Below, in pieces: positions 44,460-53,400 of a DNA stretch of 64,000 nt; the first letter of the stretch is position 1, and each line of letters opens with the position of its first letter. A program made the translations under genes and the position numbers. Origin of the DNA: Hymenobacter piscis (GTDB lineage Bacteria > Bacteroidota > Bacteroidia > Cytophagales > Hymenobacteraceae); the NCBI RefSeq assembly GCF_018760735.1, contig NZ_JAHHZN010000005.1, positions 62,001 to 126,000 of the forward strand, read 5' to 3'. The notes under the pieces are model-generated. The model did no database searches. It saw only the letters and a list, made by a program, of their open reading frames with translations, and was not told where the DNA came from.

Positions 44460-44520
44460 ATTGTTAGGGCTTAGGAATTTGGGGTTGGTGGTCGGTGGAA
44501 AATGACGACGCGCAAAAACC

Positions 44521-44558
44521 AAAAAAACGCCCCCGCAACAACTGTTGCGGGGGCGTTT
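44521..44558 (-). terminator. Terminator of the TonB receptor gene
   Basis: 16-bp perfect stem AAACGCCCCCGCAACA (44525-44540) against 44543-44558; seven T follow on the minus strand. It may also stop the AlkB-like transcript on the plus strand. Confidence 0.85.
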
Positions 44559-44566
44559 CAGTACCC

Positions 44567-44622
44567 TCTAAGCTCTAAGCTCTAAGCTCTAAGCTCTAAG
44601 CTCTAAGCTCTAAGCTCTAAGC
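44567..44622. repeat. Eight perfect TCTAAGC heptamers
   Basis: Exactly 56 bases of TCTAAGC in tandem, lying in the 3' untranslated part of the TonB receptor gene, before its terminator. On the minus strand the word is GAGCTTA, and the first word reads TAGCTTA, whose TAG is the receptor stop codon. A weak complement (TTAGGGCTTAGGA) is seen near 44465 on the far side of the terminator. Confidence 0.93.
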
Positions 44623-47252
44623 TACTTGATATCGAGCTGCAGACCCACGTACACGAGGCGCCCGATTTGCGGACCGCCGTACACCTGCACGTTGGTAGCA
44701 TCGAAGAGGTTGGAAGCGCCAACCTGCGCCGTGAGGCCGGTTTGCACGAAGTTGTAGCCCAGGTAGGCATCCGTGGCGCTGTAGTCGCTCAGCTGGCCCA
44801 CGGCGAAGGGCGTACCGTACTCGTGGCCCTGGGCCCAGCGGTAGTTCAGCGCGTAGCTCAGGTGGTTGATGAGCGTGCCGCTGGCCCCCACGTTGTACTT
44901 GTGCTTGGGCGTGTTGAAGTAAGTCTGGAATTCGGCGTTCGTCACGTCGTTGCGGTCCTGCACGTTGAGCGTGTAGTTGGCGGCCACGTTCAGGAAGGGC
45001 GCGAAGGCGTAGGTCAGGCCCAGAGCGGCCCCTTGGGTGCGTACTTCCTGGTCGGCGTTGGTCCACACCTGCAGCACCCGGCTGCCGGCGGCGCCCGGCG
45101 TGGCGGGGCGGGTGCCGTTGGGGTTGCCGTTGAAGCGCTGAGCCCCGATGAAGTCGTTGTAGTAGTTGCGGTAGTAGTTCACGTCCACGGCCAGTTTGTC
45201 GCCGAGGGCCCCTTTGTAGCCCACTTCGTAGGTGCTCAGGCGCTCCAGGTCCAGGGAGGCAATGTTCACGGGCTGGCCGTCGGTGAGGCTGTAGCCCTGG
45301 AAGCCATTGTCCACGTTGCCCAGAATCAGCAGCTGGCCCACGTCGAGGCGGATGTACTGGTCGAGCTGGGTGGGCGAGCGGAAGGCGCGGCCGTAGCTGG
45401 CGCGGAAGTTATGCTGGCGCAGCGCACCAGCCGAGTACACGACCGAGGCCCGGGGCGAGAAAGCCGGCTGGAAGTTCTTGAACTCATCTACCCGGCCGGC
45501 CAGGGCCAGCTTCAGGCGCTCATCCAGGAATTTCTTGGTCAGCTGTCCGTAGCCTCCCAGCTCGTGGTTCTGAATGCGGCCATCGGCGTCGCTGAACAGG
45601 TTGCCGTTGGAGCCGAGGCGGAACTTGCGGTAGGCCGCGCCCACAATCAGGTCGGCGGTTTCTCCCAACTTAAAGTCGTACTGGGCGTTGCCTTCGTTGA
45701 GCAGGGAGCTGGGGTTGAGGCGGGCTCCCCGGCCGGGCGTGGCGTCGGCAATAATCTCGCTGCGCAGGTTGCGGAACGTGGCCGAGTTGGGGTCGAGCTG
45801 GAAGGGAGCCGCGGCGGCCAGCGCGGTGGTCTGCGCCTGGGCATCGGTCTGGCCCCCCTGGCGGGCTCCGGCGTAGGTGGTCAGGTAAGTGTTGAAGTAC
45901 TGCTGGGCGTAGGTGGTGCTGCCGCCCGTAGCAATGGGCGACGTCTGGATAAAGGAGCCGAGCAGGTTCAGGTCGTAGGAGTTGTTGCCGTAGTCCTGCA
46001 CCGACTGGCCGCGCACAAACCACCGTTCCCCTTTAATCTCGCCGTGAAACTGGTTGGTGCCGAAGTCCTTGAACCGGTAGCGGCTCGAGCTCTGGTAGCT
46101 GGCCGTGCCGCGGTTGTAGTTGAAGCCCGCCGTCATCTTGATCGAGCTGGTCAGCAGGTAGGAAAGCGTCGGATGGATTTTGAGCGACTTGGCCTGGTCG
46201 TCCTCTCCCACCAGCGTTTGCTCCTCGAAGCCGGGCATGAACAGGGTTTTGCCCCGCAGGTCCGGAATCGGGTAAGCGGCCGGCACGGTGAAGGCCACGT
46301 CGCCGTAGCGGTTCACGGCATCGAAGCCCAGCGTGGAGTTCCGGGCATTATTGCGGAATTCCACGCTGGTGCTGGTGGCCTCGTAGTTGCTGGCCAGCCA
46401 GTCGTCGGCCGTCAGATAAGCCCCGGTAATCTTGAAGGCGAACCGCTCCCCGATTTTCTGGGCGTAGCGCAGCTGGCCGTCGAAGAAGCTGCGCTGGCCG
46501 CCGCGCACGCGCACGCTCAGGCCCTCACTCACGAAAGGGTCTTTCGAGTTCTGGAGCAACACCCCATTGAAGGCGTTGGCCCCGTACAGGGCCGAGGCCG
46601 GGCCGTGAATGATTTCGATGCTCTCGATGTCGAGCTCCGGCAGGCCCGTCAGGTTGCCGGCATTCACGTTCAGCGAGGGCGACTGGGTGTCGAAGTAGTC
46701 GGTGAGCTGAATCAGGCGCTCCGATTTGGGCGAGTTGAAGCCCCGGGTGCTGAGCGAGTTCATCAGCATGCTCGTGCCGTTCACGTCGATGCCCTTGAAG
46801 TGGTTGAGGCCCACCTGCACATCGGGCGGGGGCAGGCGCAGAATCTGCTGGGAAGTCACCTTTTCCACCGTTACCGGGGCCTGCAGAATGCCTTCCTCCA
46901 CCCGCGACGCCGAGGCAATTATCTCGTTGGTCTGGGTGGGGTTAATTTTGAGCTGCACCTTCACCGCGTTATCGGGCTTGGTCAGCGTCACGTCCCGGCT
47001 CTCGTAGCCCACAAAGGACACCGACAGCGTTACCGGGCCCTCGCTGAAATCGGCCCGGAGTGCAAACCGCCCGTCGCGGTTGGTGCTGGTGCCGATGAAC
47101 GTGCCCCGGATGAAGATGGTGGCGCCGGGCATGGGCTCCCCGGCCTCGGTTTCCACCGTGCCGGCAATGGAACCCGTATCCTGGGCCCAACCCGTGAACA
47201 CCTGGCTGAGCAGCAGCAGGAGCAGAAATAGAAAACGGTAATGTTTTCTCAT
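44622..47252 (-). CDS. TonB-dependent outer-membrane receptor
   Basis: 876 residues. Signal peptide (MRKHYRFLFLLLLLLSQVFTGWAQ), then a carboxypeptidase-regulatory-like domain (GSIAGTVETEAGEPMPGATIFIRG, residues about 26-105). The plug domain follows with NEIIASASRVEEGILQAPVTVEKV and IESIEIIHGPASALYGANAFNG, then a 22-strand barrel ending in LVYVGLQLDIK. There is no SusD partner beside it, so it is more like a siderophore, vitamin or peptide receptor than a SusC glycan importer. Substrate not predictable. Confidence 0.93.
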   Translation of the reverse strand: MRKHYRFLFLLLLLLSQVFTGWAQDTGSIAGTVETEAGEPMPGATIFIRGTFIGTSTNRDGRFALRADFSEGPVTLSVSFVGYESRDVTLTKPDNAVKVQLKINPTQTNEIIASASRVEEGILQAPVTVEKVTSQQILRLPPPDVQVGLNHFKGIDVNGTSMLMNSLSTRGFNSPKSERLIQLTDYFDTQSPSLNVNAGNLTGLPELDIESIEIIHGPASALYGANAFNGVLLQNSKDPFVSEGLSVRVRGGQRSFFDGQLRYAQKIGERFAFKITGAYLTADDWLASNYEATSTSVEFRNNARNSTLGFDAVNRYGDVAFTVPAAYPIPDLRGKTLFMPGFEEQTLVGEDDQAKSLKIHPTLSYLLTSSIKMTAGFNYNRGTASYQSSSRYRFKDFGTNQFHGEIKGERWFVRGQSVQDYGNNSYDLNLLGSFIQTSPIATGGSTTYAQQYFNTYLTTYAGARQGGQTDAQAQTTALAAAAPFQLDPNSATFRNLRSEIIADATPGRGARLNPSSLLNEGNAQYDFKLGETADLIVGAAYRKFRLGSNGNLFSDADGRIQNHELGGYGQLTKKFLDERLKLALAGRVDEFKNFQPAFSPRASVVYSAGALRQHNFRASYGRAFRSPTQLDQYIRLDVGQLLILGNVDNGFQGYSLTDGQPVNIASLDLERLSTYEVGYKGALGDKLAVDVNYYRNYYNDFIGAQRFNGNPNGTRPATPGAAGSRVLQVWTNADQEVRTQGAALGLTYAFAPFLNVAANYTLNVQDRNDVTNAEFQTYFNTPKHKYNVGASGTLINHLSYALNYRWAQGHEYGTPFAVGQLSDYSATDAYLGYNFVQTGLTAQVGASNLFDATNVQVYGGPQIGRLVYVGLQLDIK

Positions 47253-47879
47253 GCGAAAAAATGCGAAAAATGAAAAAAAAATCGGCTTGCAATAAGGGGG
47301 CGCAAATGTAAAGTAGGCATGCCTAATAACCTACTAGCCAGATGGTGAATGTTCGCCGAGGAACCTGGGGGTCAATTTGTACTTATCCGCTATCGTTGAC
47401 TGTGATAAGGAAAGAGCAGAGGTTGCCGTTGCCGGCTTAATAGCGCAAGGCGGGCAATCCGTGGAGGAACGGACAGTTTTCAGCGCCTATCAGGTAGCTG
47501 CCGATTTGCAATATCCGGCCCTGGTCGTGGCAGGTAATCAGTTCGGGGGAGGGTAGTTTGGCCGGTTGTCCGGGCTCGGGGGCCGGGGCCGGGTTGGATG
47601 CCGCGGGGAGTGCGCCGGAGGGAGTCTGGTAGGGGCGGAGTCGGGGATGGGGCAGATGGGCAGCGGAGCGGGATAGCATAGAACCGGAGGAGCTAGTCGG
47701 AGATAATTATTCGATAATACAAAGTACAGCAATAGCTGCCCGGCTATGCGGCGCGCCCACTCAGGTGCCCGATTCTCTCGTTCAACGGGCCATATCGCTC
47801 GACCAACTGATGCCAGCGGAATGGGTTACCTTCGTGGTTCCGCCCGTAGTCTTCTTGCTACCCCTTTTTTGCCTTTGCC
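47253..47879. other. Divergent intergenic region between TonB receptor and kmo
   Basis: 627 bases, more AT-rich than average near 47300-47350 and 47695-47720. It contains one weak small open frame (47437-47679). TACCTTCG at 47827-47834 is a one-mismatch -7 element for kmo. No Fur-like or riboswitch structure was recognised. Confidence 0.45.
47437..47679 (-). CDS. Possible small protein, 80 residues
   Basis: Starts at an ATG at 47677-47679. Codon third positions are mostly G or C, as in neighbouring genes. The first half is Pro-rich and low-complexity; the second (ELITCHDQGRILQIGSYLIG) looks protein-like. No family recognised. It could equally be chance in GC-rich DNA. Confidence 0.3.
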   Translation of the reverse strand: MLSRSAAHLPHPRLRPYQTPSGALPAASNPAPAPEPGQPAKLPSPELITCHDQGRILQIGSYLIGAENCPFLHGLPALRY

Positions 47880-49253
47880 ATGACCCCTGCTGCCCCTGCC
47901 CCTGAGCCCGCCGAAACGCTTACCGTCATGGGCGGGGGGTTGGTGGGCTGCCTGTTAGCGCTGTACCTGACCCGGCACGGGCATCCGGTGGAGGTGTTTG
48001 AGCGCCGCCCCGACATCCGGGGGGCGGCCCCCGTGGAAGCCCGCTCCATTAACCTGGCCCTTTCCGACCGGGGCTGGCGGGCCCTGGAGGGCGTGGGCAT
48101 TGCCGAGGCAGTGCGGGAAGTGGCCATTCCGATGACCGGCCGCGTGATGCACGACCCTGCGGGCAACCTCACCCACCAGCCCTACGGCCAGGCCGGACAG
48201 GCCATCTACTCCGTGTCGCGGGCCGGGCTGAACCGCCGCATGCTGGACCTGGCCGAGCAGGAGCCGGGCATCCGGGTGCAGTTCAACCAGAGGTGCAACC
48301 GCGTGGATGTGCGCCGCCAGGAGCTGGAAATGCAGGACGTGGCCACCGGCCAGACCCGTACCGTGCCCTACCAGCGCCTGTTCGGGGCCGATGGAGCCTA
48401 CTCGGCCGTGCGCAGCGCCCTGCAGCGCACCGACCGCTTCAACTACTCCCAGCACTACCTCGACTACGGCTACAAGGAGCTCACCATTGCCGCCGGCCCC
48501 GACAACACCTGGGCCCTGGAGAAGAACGCCCTGCACATCTGGCCCCGGGGCCAGTACATGATGATTGCCCTGCCCAACCTCGACGGCTCCTTCAACTGCA
48601 CCCTGTTCTTCCCCTACGAAGGCCCCGCCTCCTTCGCCGCCCTCCAGACCCCGGAGCAGGTGCGCGCCTTCTTCACCGACGTATTTCCCGATGCCGTGCC
48701 CCTGATGCCGGAACTGGAGGCCGAGTTCTTCGAAAACCCCACCAGCTCCCTCGTCACGGTGCGCTGCTTCCCCTGGACCTACCAGGATAACGTGCTGTTG
48801 CTCGGCGACGCCTCCCACGCCATTGTGCCCTTCTACGGGCAGGGCATGAACGCGGGCTTCGAGGACTGCACCGTGCTGGAACAGCTGCTCCAGCAGCACG
48901 GCTCCGACTGGGCGCGGGTGTTCCACGAGTTTGAACGCACGCGCAAGCCCGATGCCGACGCCATGGCCGATCTGGCGGTATACAATTTCCAGGAAATGCG
49001 CGACCGGGTGGCCGACCCGCGCTTTCTGCTCCAGAAGAAAATAGAAAGCAGAATCTCGGCTCAGTACCCCGACAAGTGGCTGCCCTTGTACTCCCAGGTT
49101 ACGTTTTCGCACCTGCCCTACGCCGAAGCCCTGGCCAATGGCCAGGCCCAGGAAAGCGTCATGCAGCGCCTGATGCCCCACATCCAGACCGAGGACGACT
49201 ACCAGCTGCCGCAGGTGCAGGAGCTAGTGGCCCGGGAAATGGCCCGGCGCTAA
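47880..49253 (+). CDS. kmo: Kynurenine 3-monooxygenase
   Basis: FAD enzyme hydroxylating kynurenine with NADPH and oxygen. 457 residues. FAD-binding motif VMGGGLVGCLLALYLTRHGHPVEVFERRPD (GxGxxG form) at the N-terminus, then SINLALSDRGWRAL and the second FAD site LLGDASHAIVPFYGQGMNAGFEDC. The C-terminal hydrophobic membrane tail of eukaryotic KMO is absent, as is usual in bacteria. It supplies 3-hydroxykynurenine to KynU, 5 kb upstream. Confidence 0.95.
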   Translation: MTPAAPAPEPAETLTVMGGGLVGCLLALYLTRHGHPVEVFERRPDIRGAAPVEARSINLALSDRGWRALEGVGIAEAVREVAIPMTGRVMHDPAGNLTHQPYGQAGQAIYSVSRAGLNRRMLDLAEQEPGIRVQFNQRCNRVDVRRQELEMQDVATGQTRTVPYQRLFGADGAYSAVRSALQRTDRFNYSQHYLDYGYKELTIAAGPDNTWALEKNALHIWPRGQYMMIALPNLDGSFNCTLFFPYEGPASFAALQTPEQVRAFFTDVFPDAVPLMPELEAEFFENPTSSLVTVRCFPWTYQDNVLLLGDASHAIVPFYGQGMNAGFEDCTVLEQLLQQHGSDWARVFHEFERTRKPDADAMADLAVYNFQEMRDRVADPRFLLQKKIESRISAQYPDKWLPLYSQVTFSHLPYAEALANGQAQESVMQRLMPHIQTEDDYQLPQVQELVAREMARR

Positions 49254-49583
49254 AGCCGCCCCCTGCGGGTTCGGAAACCCAGGCGACCTGGCCGCATGCT
49301 GCCAGCCGGACCAAAAAAGAACCGGAATTCAGATTGGGAAAATTAACCGGCAATCCGGCCGGCCGGGCCGTTGCGTAAGTCCGGGCGAACGTGCCGGCGC
49401 GCTTCAAAACGAGACGTCGGCGCCGGTTGTTTATTTAACTTGATTGGCAAGTGGCAGAACAGTAGCTTAGCTACGAGGCAGGTATGGCCCTCAGAGGGCC
49501 GCCACCCGCCCTTCGCCCGATTCTAGCTCCCATTGCGGCCCGTGGCCGCGGCTTATTTTACGTCACATTTTTCGCCCTCCGCT
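49254..49583. other. Intergenic region between kmo and the LytTR regulator
   Basis: 330 bases with no gene. A possible hairpin GCCGGCGC/GCGCCGG spans about 49391-49429, followed by TTGTTTATTTAA, which could end kmo transcription. Confidence 0.4.
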
Positions 49584-50318
49584 ATGTCTGCTCCCGGCCC
49601 CTTGCTCACGTGTGCTATTATTGATGATGAAGAAATCAACCGGCTCACGCTGGAGCACTATATTTCCCTGACCGATTCGCTGCAGGTCGTCGTTTCGCTC
49701 GACGACGCGCTGCAGGGCCTGAACTACTTCCGGGCCGGCAACCGCGTGGACGTACTGTTTCTCGATATCCAGATGCCCCAGCTCAACGGCCTGGACTTGC
49801 TGCGGGTACTGCCCGACCCGCCCATCGTGATTCTGACTACGGCCCATGAGGATTTTGCCGTGGATGCCTTCGATTTGCGGGTAACCGACTACCTGGTCAA
49901 GCCCTTCGATTACGCCCGCTTCAGCCGGGCCGTGCAGCGGGCCCTGCAGCAGCATGCCGCGCCCGTGCCCGCCCCGGCCGCGCCCGTAGCCCCCGGCCCC
50001 ACCGACAACGACCTGTTCGTGAAGGTGAACAGCAAAATGGTGCGCATCAACTTCGATGAAGTGCTCTACATCGAAGCCCTGTCGGACTACGTCATCATCG
50101 TGACCGATAAGCAGAAGTATATCGTGTACACCACCATGAAGTCCCTGGACGCCCGCCTGCCCTTCGACCATTTTGTGCGGGTACACCGCTCCTACATTCT
50201 CAACATGAAGCGCATTGAGGCCATTGAGGACGGGGCCGCCGTGGTGCCCGGCGGTCAGCACGTGCCCATCGGCAAATCCTACCAGGACGCCTTCTTCAGC
50301 AAGCTCAACCGCATCTGA
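49584..50318 (+). CDS. LytTR-family response regulator
   Basis: 244 residues from the ATG at 49584. Receiver domain with the acidic pair DDEE near the start, phosphorylatable Asp61 (LFLDIQMPQLNG), Thr in ILTTAHEDFAVDAF and Lys in DYLVKPFDYARF. An Ala/Pro linker leads to the LytTR DNA-binding domain (DLFVKVNSKMVRINFDEVLYIEAL, with DHFVRVHRSYILNMKRIEAIE). No LytS-type sensor is adjacent; the hybrid kinase on the other side is convergent and may or may not be its partner. Confidence 0.93.
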   Translation: MSAPGPLLTCAIIDDEEINRLTLEHYISLTDSLQVVVSLDDALQGLNYFRAGNRVDVLFLDIQMPQLNGLDLLRVLPDPPIVILTTAHEDFAVDAFDLRVTDYLVKPFDYARFSRAVQRALQQHAAPVPAPAAPVAPGPTDNDLFVKVNSKMVRINFDEVLYIEALSDYVIIVTDKQKYIVYTTMKSLDARLPFDHFVRVHRSYILNMKRIEAIEDGAAVVPGGQHVPIGKSYQDAFFSKLNRI

Positions 50319-50470
50319 GGTGAAATGGTGAGGTGGTGAAATGGTGAGTTTGATGTTCGGCTGGTCCTGTCTGCGCTATCTGCGCAAGTGGGACCAGCCG
50401 AACATCAACTCACCATTTCACCACCTCACCATTTCACCACCTCACCATTTCACCACCTCACCATTTCACC
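50316..50470. repeat. Inverted repeat with GGTGAAATGGTGAG arms
   Basis: The left arm begins in the stop codon of the LytTR regulator (50316-50318) and runs as AGGTGAAATGGTG words to GAGTTTGATGTTCGGCTGGTCC. The right arm (about 50391-50470) is the complement plus extra CACCATTTCACCACCT units. The loop CCTGTCTGCGCTATCTGCGCAAGTGG is very like the loop at 12.69-12.72 kb. It lies between convergent genes. Confidence 0.9.
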
Positions 50471-53400
50471 TATTCCACCCGGGCGTTGCCGAGCTGTTCG
50501 ACGGCGGCGGTCAGGGTGCGGGCGAGTTCCTGGGTAAGGGCGAGCAGCGCCGCATCGGGTTGGGTGGTGGCGGCTGGCTCAGAGCGGGAAAAGGGCTCCA
50601 GCACATTCACTGCAGCGTAGGTACTCTCGATGCCCAGCAGCTGCAACGACGGCCGCAGCTTGTGGGCCAGGGTGCCCACGGTAGCCCAGTCGGCGGCGGC
50701 GGCGGATTCCTGGAGCTGGGCCACCACCAGGGGCGTGTGAGTCCGGAAGGAACCGATGATTTTCTGCATGAAAATGGTGCTGCCGTGGGCCGTGTCGCGC
50801 AGGCGGCTCAGGTCGAAAAGGGTGCCGACCGGTTCCGCCGGCTCGGGGGCGGGGGAGTCGGTCGGCGCTATTGCCGGGGCTGCGGGCTCAGGCCGGGCCG
50901 GCTGCTGCTCCAGCTCGGCCACCGAAACCGGCCGCAGGTTGGCTTCCAGCTTGCGGAACAGGTCATCTTCCTCAAAAGGCTTGGACAGGTAATCGAGGCC
51001 GGCGGCGCGGTACAGCTCGTTGTCGGAGCGCATGACGTTGGCCGTGAGGGCAATAACGGGGGTGTTGGCCCGGAGCGGATCGGGGTGCTGACGCAGCTGC
51101 CGGGTGACGTCGAGGCCGCTCATGCCGGGCATCTGAATGTCCATCAGTACCACATCGTAGAGGCGGGCTTCGAGCTGGTCGAGGGCTTCGTTGCCATCAG
51201 AAGCCACGTGGGTTTCCACTTCCCAGCCTTCTAAAATGAGCACGGCCAGCTGCTGGTTCACCGGGTGGTCTTCCACCAGCAGCACGCGTTTATCACGCAA
51301 CACCGCGTAATCGGGCTTGGGCAGGGGCACCGCGGCGGGCAGGCTGGCGGCCCCCTTGGGCAGGGTGAGGCTGAAGAAGAACGTGCTGCCCTGGCCCTCC
51401 TCGCTTTCCACCCACATGCGGCCGCCCATCTGCTGCACCAGCCGGCGGCTGATGGTCAGGCCCAGGCCCGTGCCCCCGAAGCGCCGGGAGATGTCGGCGT
51501 AGGCCTGGGAGAAGTTTTCAAAAATGGTTTCCTGCTTGTCGGCCGAAATGCCGATGCCCGTGTCGCGCACGCAGAATTCTATGGCCAGCTCCTCGTCCGT
51601 TTCGTGCAGCAGGCGGCCGCCCAGCTCCACTGCGCCGCGGTTGGTGAACTTGATGGCGTTGCTGAGCAGATTGAGCAGAATCTGGTTGAGGCGGCCCGGG
51701 TCGCCGATGACAATGGGCCGGGGCAGCTGCAGGGGCTTGATGCGGAAATCAATGCCCTTTTCCTCGGCCCGGTAGGCCAGCGTCTGCACGCTTTCCTTGA
51801 TGGACTGGCAGATGTCGAACGGCACCTGCTCCATTTCCAGCTTGCCGGCCTCAATCTTGGCTACGTCCAGCACATCGTTGATGACGGTGAGCAGGTGGCG
51901 GCCGGAGTTGCGCAGAATCCGCAGGTGTTCCTGCTGCGACTCATCGAGCGGGGTTTTGGCCAGCAGCCCGGCCATGCCCAGAATGCCGTTGATGGGCGTC
52001 CGGATTTCGTGGCTCATGTTGGCCAGGAAGTTCTCCTTGGCCAGGGCCGTGTTTTCGGCTTCTTCCTTGGCCCGCACCAGCTCCTGCTCGGCCTGAATCC
52101 GCTCCGTGATTTCCTGGCCGTAGGCAATCACGTAGGGTTCCGCGCCGGGCTCCTGCACCCGGTAGTTATCGTAAATGAGGTGATGGGAGTGGCCGTCGGG
52201 GCCGGTCAGGGTCATCAGGCCGGTGAGTTCCTGCTGCTCGTGGGCCTGCCGCAGGTACAGGTCGAGCTGGGGGTGGAAACTGGGGTTCAGCACCTGGTGC
52301 AGAGTGCGGCCCACCAGCATTTCGGGCACCACGCCCACCAGCTGGGCCGCCGCCGGATTTACCGACAGCAGCACGCCGTTCAGATCATGAGTGCAGATCA
52401 GGGCCTGGGAGTAATGCATCAGGTCGCGGTACTGCTTGGTGCTGTTTTCCAGGGTCTGCCGCGCCTTCCGCATTTCCGTGATGTCGGTGCTCACGCCCAG
52501 CACGTTGAGGCTGCCGTCGGCGCGGTAGAGGGGGCGTTTCACCGTTTGCAGGTCCATCACGGTGCCGTCGCGCAGCGTGTAGGTGGTTTCCTGCACCAGC
52601 TCCCGGCCGGTTTGCAGCACGTACTCGTCGGAGGTGACGAAGGCCCGGGCCTCAGCCGCAATCCGGCTGTCGGGGTCGTTGATGTCCACTTCGCGGTGGC
52701 TGCTCTGCTTGATCAGGTCGTCGAAGGCGCGGTTGCTGAACAGCACCTTGCCGCGGCCGTCGGTGGCCCAGATGATGTTGGGGGTGGTATCGACCACGGC
52801 CCGCACGAAGGCCTGGTTTTCCTGAAGCTCGGCCTCGCGCTGGCGCAGCTGCTCTTCGGCCGCGTGGCGCTCGGTAATGTCAATACCGTAGCCGATGACC
52901 ATGCGCAGCTCGTCGGTGGCGGGGTCGAAAACGGCCTGCATGTGGCGCAGGGCCAGCCGCTCGCCCGTGGGAGTCTTGAGCCGCTCCTCCCAGGCCAGCA
53001 CCGTACGCCGGCGAATGGCCTGCTCGAAGCGGGCGCGCCGGACCCGGGCCATCTTATCGGAGCGGTGGCGGTAGGCGGCGTATTCAAAGTCGTCGTGGCC
53101 GATAATCCACTGGCGCAGCGCGGGGTCGCCGATGGCGGCCGGGTTCACGAAGCGGTAGCGGTGCTGGGCATCGAATACGGCCACGTCGGCGGGCAGGTGG
53201 TTGAGGACGGTTTCGTAGAATTCCTGCTGCTCCACCAGGCGCTTTTCGGCCTCCTTGAGCGGGGTAATGTTGGTGAAGTACAGGTTGGCGTACTGGTCGT
53301 CCTCGAAGGGCATGATAGCCAGCTGAAAGCACTGGTCGGCAAAGCCCACTTCCAGCTGGGTGAGCTTGCCCGCCGCCAGGGCCGCCAGGGCCGCCTGGTA

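Noticed and set aside
44567..44622. Telomere-like or integration-site repeat
   Set aside because: Heptamers occur at many gene ends with different words, and no integrase, tRNA or other mobile gene is nearby.
44622..47252. SusC-type glycan importer
   Set aside because: It has the carboxypeptidase-like N-terminal domain, but there is no SusD partner gene and no glycoside hydrolases nearby. A generic TonB receptor is the safer call.
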